A DNA stretch of 64,000 nt from Kitasatospora sp. NA04385. Its GTDB lineage: Bacteria > Actinomycetota > Actinomycetes > Streptomycetales > Streptomycetaceae. Below, one piece after another: positions 17,649 to 25,538 of this stretch; position 1 is the first letter of the stretch; every line of letters begins with the position of its first letter. The notes under the pieces were generated by a model, which saw only the letters and a program-made list of their open reading frames with translations, was not told the DNA's origin and made no database searches. The stretch lies in assembly GCF_013364235.1 (NCBI RefSeq), contig NZ_CP054919.1, positions 2,212,810 through 2,276,809 on the forward strand, in the 5' to 3' direction. Made by a program: the position numbers and the translations under genes.

Positions 17649-17855
17649 GTGAGTTGGGACCGGGTGACCCTGTTCGTCCTCGCCTTCTTCGGCTGCCTGA
17701 CCTTGCTGCTGACGCAGATCGGCGAGGTGCTCTCGAAGGTGCCGCCGATCATCCGCGCCTGGCGGCGGGTGCGGAACGAGTTGCGCCGGGGCGGTCCCGG
17801 CCGCCCGGCTGACGACCCGCCCGCACCGGCGGCGCCGGGAGAGGCCGGGGACTGA
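17649..17855 (+). CDS. Small single-span membrane protein
   Basis: A 68-aa protein with one hydrophobic helix at residues 5-27 (VTLFVLAFFGCLTLLLTQIG), a short basic region (RAWRRVRNELRR) and a Pro/Ala-rich tail. GTG 17649 lies 24 bases after the zinc-ribbon gene. The basic region after the helix predicts a cytoplasmic C-terminus. Function unknown. Confidence 0.55.
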   Translation: MSWDRVTLFVLAFFGCLTLLLTQIGEVLSKVPPIIRAWRRVRNELRRGGPGRPADDPPAPAAPGEAGD

Positions 17856-17884
17856 CCGGAAGCCGCGCCGCGGCGACTGGACCA

Positions 17885-17940
17885 GGGCCCGGACCGCGCC
17901 GTGCGGTCCGGGCCCGGGCCGTGCGGTCCGGGCCCGGGCC
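17885..17940. terminator. Bidirectional terminator with tandem copy
   Basis: GGGCCCGGACCGC (17885-17897) and GCGGTCCGGGCCC (17903-17915) form a 13-bp stem with a 5-base loop. The 20 bases 17901-17920 are repeated exactly at 17921-17940, which gives the left arm a second possible partner. It lies between convergent genes. Confidence 0.7.
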
Positions 17941-17949
17941 GTTCGGGGG

Positions 17950-20163
17950 TCAGTTGCGCAGGTCGGCGAGCAACCGGCCGGCCTCGTCGGCGAGTTCGGG
18001 GTCCTCCGCGCCGGCGGCGAGGACCAGGTCGGTGACGGCGGCGAGGAGCAGGCCGGTCTCGGCGTTGGCGGCCCGGGCCAGGCGGGACAGCGACTTGGCG
18101 CGCTGGAGGTGGGCGGCGTGGTCGCCGGTCTCGGCGATCACGGCGTCGAGCAGGGTGACAGCCTCGGCGTCGCGGTCGCAGTCCTGGTAGGCGACGGCCA
18201 GGTTGAAGCGCATGCCGGGGTCGTCGTCGAGGGCGACGGCCCGTTCCAGGTCGGCCGCGGCGGCGGCCGGGTCGCCCGCCGCGTAGGAGAGTTGGCCGCG
18301 CAGGGCCCAGGCGGGGGCGAACTCCGGGTCGGCCGTCAGGGCCGCCGAGCAGGCGGCCGCGGCCTGTTCGTCCTCTCCTTCGGCGGCGAGCAACTGGGCC
18401 TTCAGGGCGAGCAGTTCGGGGTGGTCGGGGGCGACCGCGAGGCCCGCTTCGACGTCCTGCCGGGCGGCGGCGGTCTCGTCCAGTTCGGCGAGCAGGCTGG
18501 CCCGGTTGAGCCGGGCGTCGACGAACGCCGGGTCGAGTTCGAGCACGTACCCGAAGTCGTCCACCGCGCCCTTCACGTCGCCGAGTTCGGCCCGCACGTC
18601 GGCCCGGTTGTAGTAGGCCTCGGGGAACGGCGGGGAGAGCCGGACGGCCGCCTCGAAGTCGGCCAGCGCCTCGTCCAGGCGGCCGGTGCGGCGCAGCACG
18701 ATGCCCCGGTCGAAGTGGTACTCGGCGTAGTTGGGGTCGACGGCGATCACGGCGCTGTAGTCGGCGACGGCGTCCTCGTGGCGGCCGAGTCCGGCGTGCA
18801 CCTGGGCCCGGTTGTGGACCAGGACCGAGCGGTGCAGGGCGTGGCTGCCCGGGGCGAGGACCTCGTCGAGGTGGGCGATGCAGGCGTCCAGCAGGGCGAG
18901 AGCGGCCTCGGGGCGGCCCTCGCGGACCTCGATCAGGGCCAGGCCGTTGCGGTTGAAGGCGGTGCGGAAGGCCCGTTCCGCGGGGTCGGGGTGCTGGCCG
19001 GCGAGGGCGATCGCGGTGTTGATCCAGCCGCGGGCGAGCCGGTAGTCGCGGCGCTCGCCGGTCAGGAAGCGGGTGTAGAGCATCGCCGTGCCGTACGCGC
19101 ACTGCAGGTGGATGTCGGGGTCGGTGCTGGTGGCGCGGGCCTCCTCGTAGTACGGGAGGATCCCGTCGGTGCGTTCGAGGGCGGCGAGCGCGGTGGTCGG
19201 CTTGGCGATGAACGTCCACCAGTGGACGGGGTGGGTCTCGTGGTCGACCAGGGCGGCGCCGCGCTCCCCGTAGTCCAGCACGGCGTGGTAGAAGCCCAGG
19301 TCGCAGCAGAGGTTGGCGGCCTCGCGCAGCAGGTCCGCGGCGGGGCCGGCCGGGTCGCTGCCCCGTTCGGCGTGCCAGATCAGGGCGCCGAGCCGCAGGG
19401 ACGGCTCGTCCAGGGCCTCCAGTTCGCGGCGCCGGGCGTCGTGCAGGGCCCGGCGCTGCGGGGCGGGGAGTTCGGCGTGCGCGAGGGCCGCGCGCGGGTC
19501 GTCGGTGGTGCCGTCCTCGCGGACGTAGCGGGCGGCGAGGTCGGCGCCGCGTTCGGGGGCGGGCTCGGGCGGGCCGCCGGCGTCGGTCCGGGCGCAGTGC
19601 GCGGCGAGGGCGGGTCCGAGCGGTTCGGCGGGGCTGCTCGCGGCGTCCAGCGGCCCGTCGTCGGTGCCGACCACGACGGTCAGCAGGGCCGGGTCCATCC
19701 GGCGCAGCAGGACGGCGACGAACTCGCCGTCGGTCGGGTCGGCGCGGTGCGCGTCCTCGACGACCAGGGTGCGCGGGCCCGGGCCGAGGGCGCGGACGTA
19801 CTCGGTGAGGAACTCGGCCAGGCCGTGCGCGATCCGCAGGGTGCGCAGCCGCGAGTAGTAGCGGGTGCGCTCCTTGGGGACGGCGAGCGAGGTCAGCGTC
19901 TCCCGGGTGGCGGGGACGACGCCGCGCAGTTCCGGCGCGGTGGTCAGGATCTCCACGTCGTGCCGGCGGACGGCCTCGGGGCAGCGGGTCAGCGCGTCCG
20001 GCACGAGTGCGCGCAGCAGCGTGCCGACGGCGGTGTACGGGCCGCGCAGGCGCCGGTCCGCGCCGACGACGGCCAGGACGGGGGGCAGCGGCAGCTCGGC
20101 GCGGGCCTGGGTGCGGGCGGCGCGGTGCGGTGCCCGCACCCAGTGGTGGCGGTGGTCGGCCAT
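17950..20163 (-). CDS. TPR protein with degenerate ATPase-like N-terminus
   Basis: A 737-aa cytoplasmic protein. The first 200 residues resemble the ATPase module of STAND/LuxR-type regulators, with a Walker-B-like strand (RTLVVEDAHRADPTD, residues 131-145), but where the Walker A loop should be I see GADRRLRGPYTAVGTLL without GxxxxGKS/T. From about 270 to 700 it is built of tetratricopeptide repeats (for example HYHFDRGIVLRRTGRLDEAL-like units with YxxG and AxxDxxxAI spacing). There is no C-terminal DNA-binding domain. It follows the RRE-M50 gene by 130 bases on the same strand, downstream of the 29-aa peptide gene, so it may be a scaffold or maturation partner. ATG 20163 is taken as the start. 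Confidence 0.75.
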   Translation of the reverse strand: MADHRHHWVRAPHRAARTQARAELPLPPVLAVVGADRRLRGPYTAVGTLLRALVPDALTRCPEAVRRHDVEILTTAPELRGVVPATRETLTSLAVPKERTRYYSRLRTLRIAHGLAEFLTEYVRALGPGPRTLVVEDAHRADPTDGEFVAVLLRRMDPALLTVVVGTDDGPLDAASSPAEPLGPALAAHCARTDAGGPPEPAPERGADLAARYVREDGTTDDPRAALAHAELPAPQRRALHDARRRELEALDEPSLRLGALIWHAERGSDPAGPAADLLREAANLCCDLGFYHAVLDYGERGAALVDHETHPVHWWTFIAKPTTALAALERTDGILPYYEEARATSTDPDIHLQCAYGTAMLYTRFLTGERRDYRLARGWINTAIALAGQHPDPAERAFRTAFNRNGLALIEVREGRPEAALALLDACIAHLDEVLAPGSHALHRSVLVHNRAQVHAGLGRHEDAVADYSAVIAVDPNYAEYHFDRGIVLRRTGRLDEALADFEAAVRLSPPFPEAYYNRADVRAELGDVKGAVDDFGYVLELDPAFVDARLNRASLLAELDETAAARQDVEAGLAVAPDHPELLALKAQLLAAEGEDEQAAAACSAALTADPEFAPAWALRGQLSYAAGDPAAAAADLERAVALDDDPGMRFNLAVAYQDCDRDAEAVTLLDAVIAETGDHAAHLQRAKSLSRLARAANAETGLLLAAVTDLVLAAGAEDPELADEAGRLLADLRN

Positions 20164-20293
20164 GGCGGTGGTGCCTTTCGTCCGGGTGCGGGCGGGTGGT
20201 CCGGGTGCGGGTGGTCCGGGTGCGGGCGTGCGGCGGGGCGGCGGGAGTGGCGGCGGAGCGGCGAGGGCGACGGGGGCGACGGGGCGACGGGGC

Positions 20294-21571
20294 TCAGCCG
20301 AGGGCCGGGGTCCGGGTGCCGCCGTCGGTGGCGGTGTCGGCGGTGGCGGTGTCGGCAGCGGTCGAGGCCGCCCGGCGGCGGCGCCGGTCGCGGAGGGCCA
20401 GGTGGGCGACGGCGCCGAGTTGGAGGACCGTCAGGCCGAAGAAGACCGCGGAGTCGAGGAACTCGCCGGTCGGGGCCCGGCCGTCGAGCCGGTCCAGGGT
20501 GCCGGTGACGAAGCGGGAGGCGGCCGGGAGCACGCCGGCGGCGAAGACGGCCAGCGAGAACGCGTAGCCGCCGACGATCAGCCAGGCGTACCAGCGGGCC
20601 GCCCGGCGGTCGGCGGGGTGCCGGCCGGACTCGTCGAGCAGCGGGCGCCCGGTGCGGCGGCGCAGCGCGTTGCGCAGCACGCCCTGGGCGGTGGCGTGCA
20701 GGTCCTGGCAGCCGAGGACGGTGCCGAGCAGCACGTACAGGTCGGTGCGCAGGTGCAGGAACGCCTGCCAGGCGAGGCGCAGCAGGGTGGCGTAGGCGAA
20801 GGCGAGGCAGAGCTTCCCGGCGCCGCCGAGGGCCCCGTCGGGCTGCCGGGTGGCGGCGGCGACCAGGGTGAGGGCGGCGATCAGCACGGTGTCGGCGAGC
20901 ATCCCGGCGAGGATCGGCAGGTAGCGGCGGCGGCGGGGGACGGCGACCAGGCCGTCCAGCGAGGTCTCCAGCACGATGAAGATCAGGCGGTGGCCGATCC
21001 GCAGCCGGGTGGGCAGTCCGAGCCGGCGGCCGGCGAGGGCGTGGAAGCCCTCGTGGACCAGGATCAGCGGGAACTGGCCGACGAACAGCACCAGGGCGAC
21101 CACGGTGAAGTACGGGCTGAAGAACACGTTGGCCGGGCGGGGCGCGAGGTCCGGCGTGCGGACCGTCGCGGCCACGGCGAGTGCGACGACCAGCAGGTAG
21201 CAGGCCCAGGCGGGCGGGCCGAAGGCGAGCCGGCCGAGCCGCTGCCAGCGCACGGGCGGCCGCGGGGGCTCGGGTTCGGCGGCGGTGCGGACGAAGCCGA
21301 GTTCGTCGAGCCCGGCGAGCAGGTCGGCGACGTCGACGCCCTCGCCGTACTCCCGCTCGTACGCCCGGGCGGCCTGGCGCGGCGTCAGCCCGTCGGCGAG
21401 CCAGCGGACCAGCCGGGCGCCGTCGGCGGGGAGGACCGCGTACGAGTCCGTGTCGACCCGGCCCACCGTCACCTCGTCGCCCTCCTCCAGGTAGACCAGG
21501 GGGTGCAGTGCGACGGGGCGGTCCGGGTCCGTGCCGACGGGGGCCGGGCTGCCGCCGGACGAGGGGTGCAT
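20294..21571 (-). CDS. PqqD/RRE-like domain fused to M50-type membrane metalloprotease
   Basis: A 425-aa membrane protein. Residues 30-96 look like a PqqD-type winged helix, the RiPP recognition element (DTDSYAVLPADGARLVRWL, then TPRQAARAY and DVADLLAGLDELGFV). Residues 115-400 hold at least six hydrophobic helices. The zinc site of site-2-type proteases is visible: HEGFH at residues 173-177 and a later LAGMLAD with Asp227 as third ligand. Related actinobacterial proteins are called putative peptide zinc metalloproteases. ATG 21571 has GGGAGGA upstream. The gene directly follows the 29-aa Cys peptide gene, so I infer that it binds and cleaves or exports that peptide. Confidence 0.8.
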   Translation of the reverse strand: MHPSSGGSPAPVGTDPDRPVALHPLVYLEEGDEVTVGRVDTDSYAVLPADGARLVRWLADGLTPRQAARAYEREYGEGVDVADLLAGLDELGFVRTAAEPEPPRPPVRWQRLGRLAFGPPAWACYLLVVALAVAATVRTPDLAPRPANVFFSPYFTVVALVLFVGQFPLILVHEGFHALAGRRLGLPTRLRIGHRLIFIVLETSLDGLVAVPRRRRYLPILAGMLADTVLIAALTLVAAATRQPDGALGGAGKLCLAFAYATLLRLAWQAFLHLRTDLYVLLGTVLGCQDLHATAQGVLRNALRRRTGRPLLDESGRHPADRRAARWYAWLIVGGYAFSLAVFAAGVLPAASRFVTGTLDRLDGRAPTGEFLDSAVFFGLTVLQLGAVAHLALRDRRRRRAASTAADTATADTATDGGTRTPALG

Positions 21572-21598
21572 CTGTCCTCCCAGGGTGGAAGCGGGGAC

Positions 21599-21628
21599 GG
21601 GGCCGGCCGCGCTACGGCGGCCGGCCCC
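21599..21628 (-). terminator. Strong hairpin between peptide gene and RRE-M50 gene
   Basis: GGGGCCGGCCGC (21599-21610) and GCGGCCGGCCCC (21617-21628) form a perfect 12-bp stem with a 6-base loop. It begins 20 bases after the peptide stop and ends about 28 bases before the protease start. The place suggests a partial terminator or mRNA-stabilising stem that makes the peptide message more abundant than the enzyme message. Confidence 0.7.
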
Positions 21629-21647
21629 GCTACCAGGCGGTCAGACC

Positions 21648-21737
21648 TCAGGCAGCGGCACAGTTACAGCCGTACATGGTCTGGGCCGCGCTGGTCAGAC
21701 GAACCGAGCCGGCCTTGCGGATGACGATCTTCTTCAT
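21648..21737 (-). CDS. 29-residue Cys-x-Cys peptide, candidate RiPP precursor
   Basis: ATG 21737 to TGA 21648 encodes 29 residues. The N-terminal part is basic and amphipathic (MKKIVIRKAGSVRLTSAA), like a leader; the rest, residues 19-29, is QTMYGCNCAAA with Cys24 and Cys26. The ribosome site is ideal (AAGGAGGG, 21745-21752, 7 bases before ATG), and a sigma-70-like promoter lies about 90 bases upstream. It is the first gene of a unit with the RRE-M50 protease and the TPR protein. It is too short for standard ORF callers. I do not recognise the family. The leader/core division, and whether Cys, Tyr or Asn are modified, are inference. Confidence 0.8.
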   Translation of the reverse strand: MKKIVIRKAGSVRLTSAAQTMYGCNCAAA

Positions 21738-21826
21738 GATCTGTCCCTCCTTCGATTCGTTCGGGAAATCCGGCGGATGCCCCGACCGGAGCGGAGGAAT
21801 CGCTTCCGTCCGCTCGCGGCGGTCCC

Positions 21827-21856
21827 ATCATGAATTGCGTGTTACAGGCGTGTCAA
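21827..21856 (-). promoter_or_regulatory. Promoter of the 29-aa peptide operon
   Basis: On the minus strand TTGACA (21851-21856) is a perfect -35, followed after 18 bases by CATGAT (21827-21832) as -10. Transcription should begin near 21820, leaving an untranslated leader of about 80 bases. The perfect -35 is unusual in this GC-rich window. Confidence 0.6.
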
Positions 21857-22232
21857 CAGGATGAAACGACACTTTCAGGATCGCCGAAATCGACCTTTTC
21901 GATCAATGGAAAAGGCTCTGAGCTGCAAGGATGTGGCGACTCCGAGAAAAGGGCAGCACGAGGCTCCGTCCGCCGAAATGGCGACGGCAGGGTGTGGCGA
22001 GGTCGGCTCGACCGACTCGGCCGCGTCACTCTCGAAACGGCCCGAAAAACGCCGGGAGCGCAGACTCCGCGCATTCACCGGAACGCGGGCCATCGAAGAT
22101 TCCCACCCGTGTCGCGAGCGCGTCAATACGCTTTCCCGGGGATTGTGCGGCGCCCGGCCGGAAGGGGAGTGACGGGTGCGAATCCGGTGGTTCCGCGGCG
22201 ACTCCCGGGGCGGGTGGGAGCCGGAAACCGGC
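21857..22232. other. Gene-less stretch of lower GC between divergent units
   Basis: This stretch between the peptide operon and the FBP gene is clearly lower in GC than the flanks. Several frames are open for 70-100 codons but lack ribosome sites, third-position GC bias and recognisable residues. Short inverted repeats are present (GTCGGctcgaCCGAC near 22005-22020; GAGCCGGaaaCCGGCTT near 22220-22235). I see no gene. Confidence 0.5.
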
Positions 22233-22286
22233 TTGGCCGGGCAGGGCGCCTAGGCTATCTTGGCCAAAGCCTAGGAGCCCTAGGCT
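22233..22286 (+). promoter_or_regulatory. Promoter and triple CCTAGGCT operator of the FBP gene
   Basis: TTGGCC (22233-22238) and TATCTT (22256-22261) are spaced by 17 bases. CCTAGGCT (22249-22256), its inverse AGCCTAGG (22268-22275) and a third CCTAGGCT (22279-22286) overlap and follow the -10, around a central TTGGCCAA. This arrangement looks like a repressor operator covering the transcription start. Confidence 0.55.
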
Positions 22287-22307
22287 GGAGTGGAGGCGAG
22301 AGGGACC

Positions 22308-22814
22308 ATGAAGGCGTTGACCGAACCGGCGATCCGGGCATCGTTCGTCAACTGCACCAAGGGCGAGGCGAACCGGCTCGCGCTGCCCCGACACCTGGCC
22401 GAACTGCCGTGGGAGGAGCTGGACTTCCTCGGCTGGCGGGACCAGGGCGCGCCCGACCGGGGCTACCTGGTGGCCGAGCACGGGGGGCGGCTGGTCGGGG
22501 TCGCGCTGCGGCGGGCGCAGCGGGCCGGGGCGGGGGCGCGGCAGGGGGCGATGTGCTCGATCTGCCTGACGGTGCACGCGGCGTCCGGGGTGGCGCTGCT
22601 GACGGCGCGCAAGGCGGGGCGGGGCTCCGGCGAGGAGTACGCCTCGGCGGGCGAGTACTTCTGCGACGACCTGGCCTGCTCGCTGTACGTGCGGGGGCGC
22701 AAGCGGGCCCCGGCGGGCGGGGTGCGGATGCGGGAGAGCCTGAGCACCGAGGAGCGGGCCGCCCGGACCAGGGCGAACCTGGCAGCGTTCCTGACCCGGG
22801 TGCTGACGCCGTGA
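22308..22814 (+). CDS. FBP-family EF-G-binding zinc-finger protein
   Basis: A 168-aa protein with the FBP C-terminal treble-clef zinc finger: CSIC at about residues 84-87 and CDDLAC at about 121-126 supply four cysteines. FBP/FusB relatives bind elongation factor G and can release ribosomes stalled by fusidic acid; the streptomycete members are not characterised in detail. The N-terminal helical region (EPAIRASFVNCTKGEANRL) fits the family. ATG 22308 is preceded by GAGAGGG. The palindromic promoter region suggests tight control by an unknown repressor. Confidence 0.85.
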   Translation: MKALTEPAIRASFVNCTKGEANRLALPRHLAELPWEELDFLGWRDQGAPDRGYLVAEHGGRLVGVALRRAQRAGAGARQGAMCSICLTVHAASGVALLTARKAGRGSGEEYASAGEYFCDDLACSLYVRGRKRAPAGGVRMRESLSTEERAARTRANLAAFLTRVLTP

Positions 22815-22972
22815 GCGGCGGGCGGGGCGGCGGCGTTCCTGTCGGCGGGGCGGAAGGCGGGGCGGAAGGCGGGGCAGGAGGGCCGGGGCAGGAGGGCCGG
22901 GACTGCTTCTCGGGGTGCTGCCGCCGAAAGGCCCGCAGCAGCACCGGCCTTCGGCGGGGCCCTCCTGCGCGG

Positions 22973-23545
22973 CTACGCGGAGGGCCAGGTGTCCAGGAGG
23001 TGGTGGAGGCCGGTGACGATGCGGTGCCAGGAGTCGGCGGCGGCGCGGGGGTGGTTGAAGCCGCCCGCCGCCTCGATGCTGATGAAGCCGTGGAAGGTGC
23101 TCCGCAGGAGCCGGGCGGCGTCGGTGCGGGCGGGCTCTTCCAGGCGGTAGTGGCGCATCACCGCGTAGGTGAGTTCGACGCTCCGGGCGAGGACCGCGGT
23201 GTCGGCGAAGTCGGCCGGGTCGAGGCGGAGTTGGGTGGCGGCGTAGCGCCCGGGGTGGGCCAGCGCGTAGTCGCGGTAGGCGTCGGCGAAGGCGGCCAGG
23301 GCCTGGGCGCCGGAGCGGCCGGCGATGGCGGCGGCGAGGGCCTGGTTCATCTCGTCGGAGGCCAGCAGGGCGACCCGGGTGCGGATCTCGTGCAGGTTCC
23401 TGACGTGCGAGTAGAAGCTGGCGTCCTTGACGCCGAACTGCCGGGCCAGGGCGGAGACGGTGACCTTCTCGATGCCGACCCGGTCGGCGAGTTCGGCGGC
23501 GGCGCGGGTGATGCGTTCGACCGTCAGCCCTGCGTGCGCAGCCAT
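22973..23545 (-). CDS. TetR-family transcriptional regulator
   Basis: A 190-aa regulator. The N-terminal HTH is clear (ITRAAAELADRVGIEKVTVSALARQFGVKDASFYSHVRNLHEIR). The C-terminal part (HPGRYAATQLRLDPADF, then TFHGFISIEAAGGF) is typical of the TetR_C_33-like group. Start ATG 23545. The DNA upstream carries tandem 19-bp and 18-bp repeats rather than one clean palindrome, and these may be its operators. It faces the FBP gene and is divergent from the carboxypeptidase gene. Confidence 0.88.
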   Translation of the reverse strand: MAAHAGLTVERITRAAAELADRVGIEKVTVSALARQFGVKDASFYSHVRNLHEIRTRVALLASDEMNQALAAAIAGRSGAQALAAFADAYRDYALAHPGRYAATQLRLDPADFADTAVLARSVELTYAVMRHYRLEEPARTDAARLLRSTFHGFISIEAAGGFNHPRAAADSWHRIVTGLHHLLDTWPSA

Positions 23546-23620
23546 GTTCCCCGTCCTGTGCGTGGCCCTTCGAGCGGAGGTCGAGTTTATCGGGGTCCGC
23601 GAGGGGCGGTTTTCCGTCGC

Positions 23621-23718
23621 GGGTGCGACCTTTCGGCGCGGGTGCGACCTTTCGGCGCGATGGCGCGTGAGTACGGAGTGGCGCGTGCGTACGGGGTGAC
23701 GCGTGCGTACGGAGCGAC
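23621..23718. repeat. Tandem short repeats upstream of tetR
   Basis: GGGTGCGACCTTTCGGCGC occurs twice head to tail (23621-23639, 23640-23658). It is followed by three 18-base units of the form GCGTGcGTACGGaGtGaC (23665-23682, 23683-23700, 23701-23718). The GTAC centres are spaced by 18 bases. Confidence 0.8.
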
Positions 23719-23843
23719 GGGGAGGCGGGGCCGGCGGAGGCCGGGGTCGTAGATCGTCTGATATCCCGTCAAATGGTAATGTACATGGCAAAACGGGGGC
23801 GTGGGTGACGTGCGCCCCCACCGACCCGCACCCTGGAGCTCCC

Positions 23844-25451
23844 TTGCCCGGACGCCCGTCCCGCCACCGCCCGTACCGCCGCAGCCTGCCGTTCGCGGCC
23901 GCGGTCCTGGCCGTCTCCCTGCTCGCCGGCTCGGCGCAGGCCGACGACCCGGCACCGGCCGACGCCACCCTGACCGCCGACCTCGACGCGCTGCTGTCCG
24001 ACGCCCGGCTGGCCAACGCCCAGACCGGCGTCGAGGTGCTGGACGCCGCCACCGGGCAGGTGCTGTACGCCCGGCAGCCGCAGGCGCTGCTCACCCCGGC
24101 CTCCACCCTGAAGACGGTGACCTCGGCGGCGGCGCTCGACCTGCTCGGGGCGGACTACCGGTTCACCACCGAGGTGCGCACCTCCGGCACCCGGGCCGGC
24201 GGCACGGTGGTCGGCGACCTGGTGCTGCGCGGCGGCGGCGACCCGACCCTGCTGGCGACGGACCTGGACGACCTGGCCGGGCAGGTCGCCGCGTCCGGGA
24301 TCACCACCGTCACCGGCCGGGTGCTGGCCGACGGCAGCCGGTACGACGCGACGCCGCTCGGGCCGGGCTGGGCGTGGGACGACGAGCCGTACTCGTACAG
24401 CCCGCAGATCGCCGGCCTGACCGTCGCCAACGACCCCGAGTACCTGATGGACACCGTGCGGGTCACGGTCACCCCGGGGGCGGCCGGGCAGCCGGCGGCG
24501 ATCACGCTGGACCCGGCGCAGGCGCCGATGTCGTTCACCGGGAGGATCACCACGGGTGCGGCGGGCAGCGGCTCGTCCGTCGGGGTGGACCGGCGGCGCG
24601 GCGCCAACGAGCTGGCGCTGTCGGGGAGCATCGCGGCCGGCTCCGCGCCGGTGACCTCCTGGGTGACGGTGGAGGACCCGTCGACGTACGCGGGCCGGGT
24701 GTTCGAGGGCGCGCTGGCCCGGCACGGCGTGCGGGTGGTGCGCGGGGTGGACGCGGCGACCGGCGCGGAGAGCTCGCAGCCGCTGGTGTCGCATCGGTCG
24801 CAGCCGCTGGCCGAGCTGATCGTCCCGATGCTGAAGACCAGCAACAACGGCATGGCCGAGCACCTGACCAAGGAGATCGGCAAGGTCAAGGGCGGCCGCG
24901 GCGACTGGGCGACCGGCGTCGCCCAGGTGCAGAACTTCCTGAAGGCCAACGGGCTGGGCACCCCCGCCGGGCGGCAGGTCGACGGCTCCGGGCTGTCCCG
25001 CTACGACCTGATCACCCCGGCCAAGATGGCCGGCCTGCTCGACCTCGCCCAGGACAAGCCCTGGTTCGGCGCCTGGTACGACGCGCTGCCGGTGGCGGGC
25101 AACCCGGCCCGGATGGTCGGCGGCACGCTGGCCACCCGGATGCGCGGCACCAAGGCGGAGGACAACGTGCACGCCAAGAGCGGTTCGATGGGCGGCGTCG
25201 ACAACCTGGTCGGCTACGCCACCGCGCCGGACGGCCGCCGGCTGGTCTTCGCCGTGCTGATCAACGACTACGCGGGCACCAGCCCCCGCCCGGTGCTGGA
25301 CGCGATCGCCGTCCGCCTCGCCACCGGCCCCGCCACCGCCGCCCCCGCCGCCCAGCAGCGGGCCAAGTCGCCGGCCGCCCCGGCCGCGAACGACGCCAAC
25401 GCCTACACCGGCACCCGCTGGGAGGACTGCGAGGCCGTCTCGCACTGCTGA
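23844..25451 (+). CDS. dacB: D-alanyl-D-alanine carboxypeptidase/endopeptidase, PBP4 type
   Basis: A 535-aa secreted penicillin-binding protein (family S13) that trims D-Ala or cross-bridges of peptidoglycan. A signal peptide is visible (RPYRRSLPFAAAVLAVSLLAGSAQA). The active-site motifs are STLK (SxxK, in PASTLKTVTSA), SNN (SxN) and KSG (HAKSGSMGG, in place of KTG). The large insert typical of PBP4 lies between the first two motifs. I choose TTG 23844 because GGAG is 5 bases upstream and the signal peptide then starts normally; GTG 23805 is possible. The tail ends in Cys-rich WEDCEAVSHC, which could form a disulfide. Confidence 0.92.
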   Translation: MPGRPSRHRPYRRSLPFAAAVLAVSLLAGSAQADDPAPADATLTADLDALLSDARLANAQTGVEVLDAATGQVLYARQPQALLTPASTLKTVTSAAALDLLGADYRFTTEVRTSGTRAGGTVVGDLVLRGGGDPTLLATDLDDLAGQVAASGITTVTGRVLADGSRYDATPLGPGWAWDDEPYSYSPQIAGLTVANDPEYLMDTVRVTVTPGAAGQPAAITLDPAQAPMSFTGRITTGAAGSGSSVGVDRRRGANELALSGSIAAGSAPVTSWVTVEDPSTYAGRVFEGALARHGVRVVRGVDAATGAESSQPLVSHRSQPLAELIVPMLKTSNNGMAEHLTKEIGKVKGGRGDWATGVAQVQNFLKANGLGTPAGRQVDGSGLSRYDLITPAKMAGLLDLAQDKPWFGAWYDALPVAGNPARMVGGTLATRMRGTKAEDNVHAKSGSMGGVDNLVGYATAPDGRRLVFAVLINDYAGTSPRPVLDAIAVRLATGPATAAPAAQQRAKSPAAPAANDANAYTGTRWEDCEAVSHC

Positions 25452-25465
25452 CACCCCCCGCTCCC

Positions 25466-25504
25466 CCGACGGGCCCCGCCGCACCCCGCGGCGGGGCCCG
25501 TCGG
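25466..25504. terminator. Terminator after the carboxypeptidase gene
   Basis: A perfect 17-bp stem, CCGACGGGCCCCGCCGC (25466-25482) with its complement at 25488-25504, and a 5-base loop, 14 bases after the stop. Confidence 0.8.
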
Positions 25505-25538
25505 CCTCCGCGGCCGCTGCGGATTTCACGGAACCGTC

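Noticed and set aside
21861..22172. 103-codon frame (MKRHFQDRRN...) in the lower-GC gap upstream of the FBP gene
   Set aside because: No ribosome site, no third-position GC bias and no recognisable residues; it also overlaps the peptide operon promoter.
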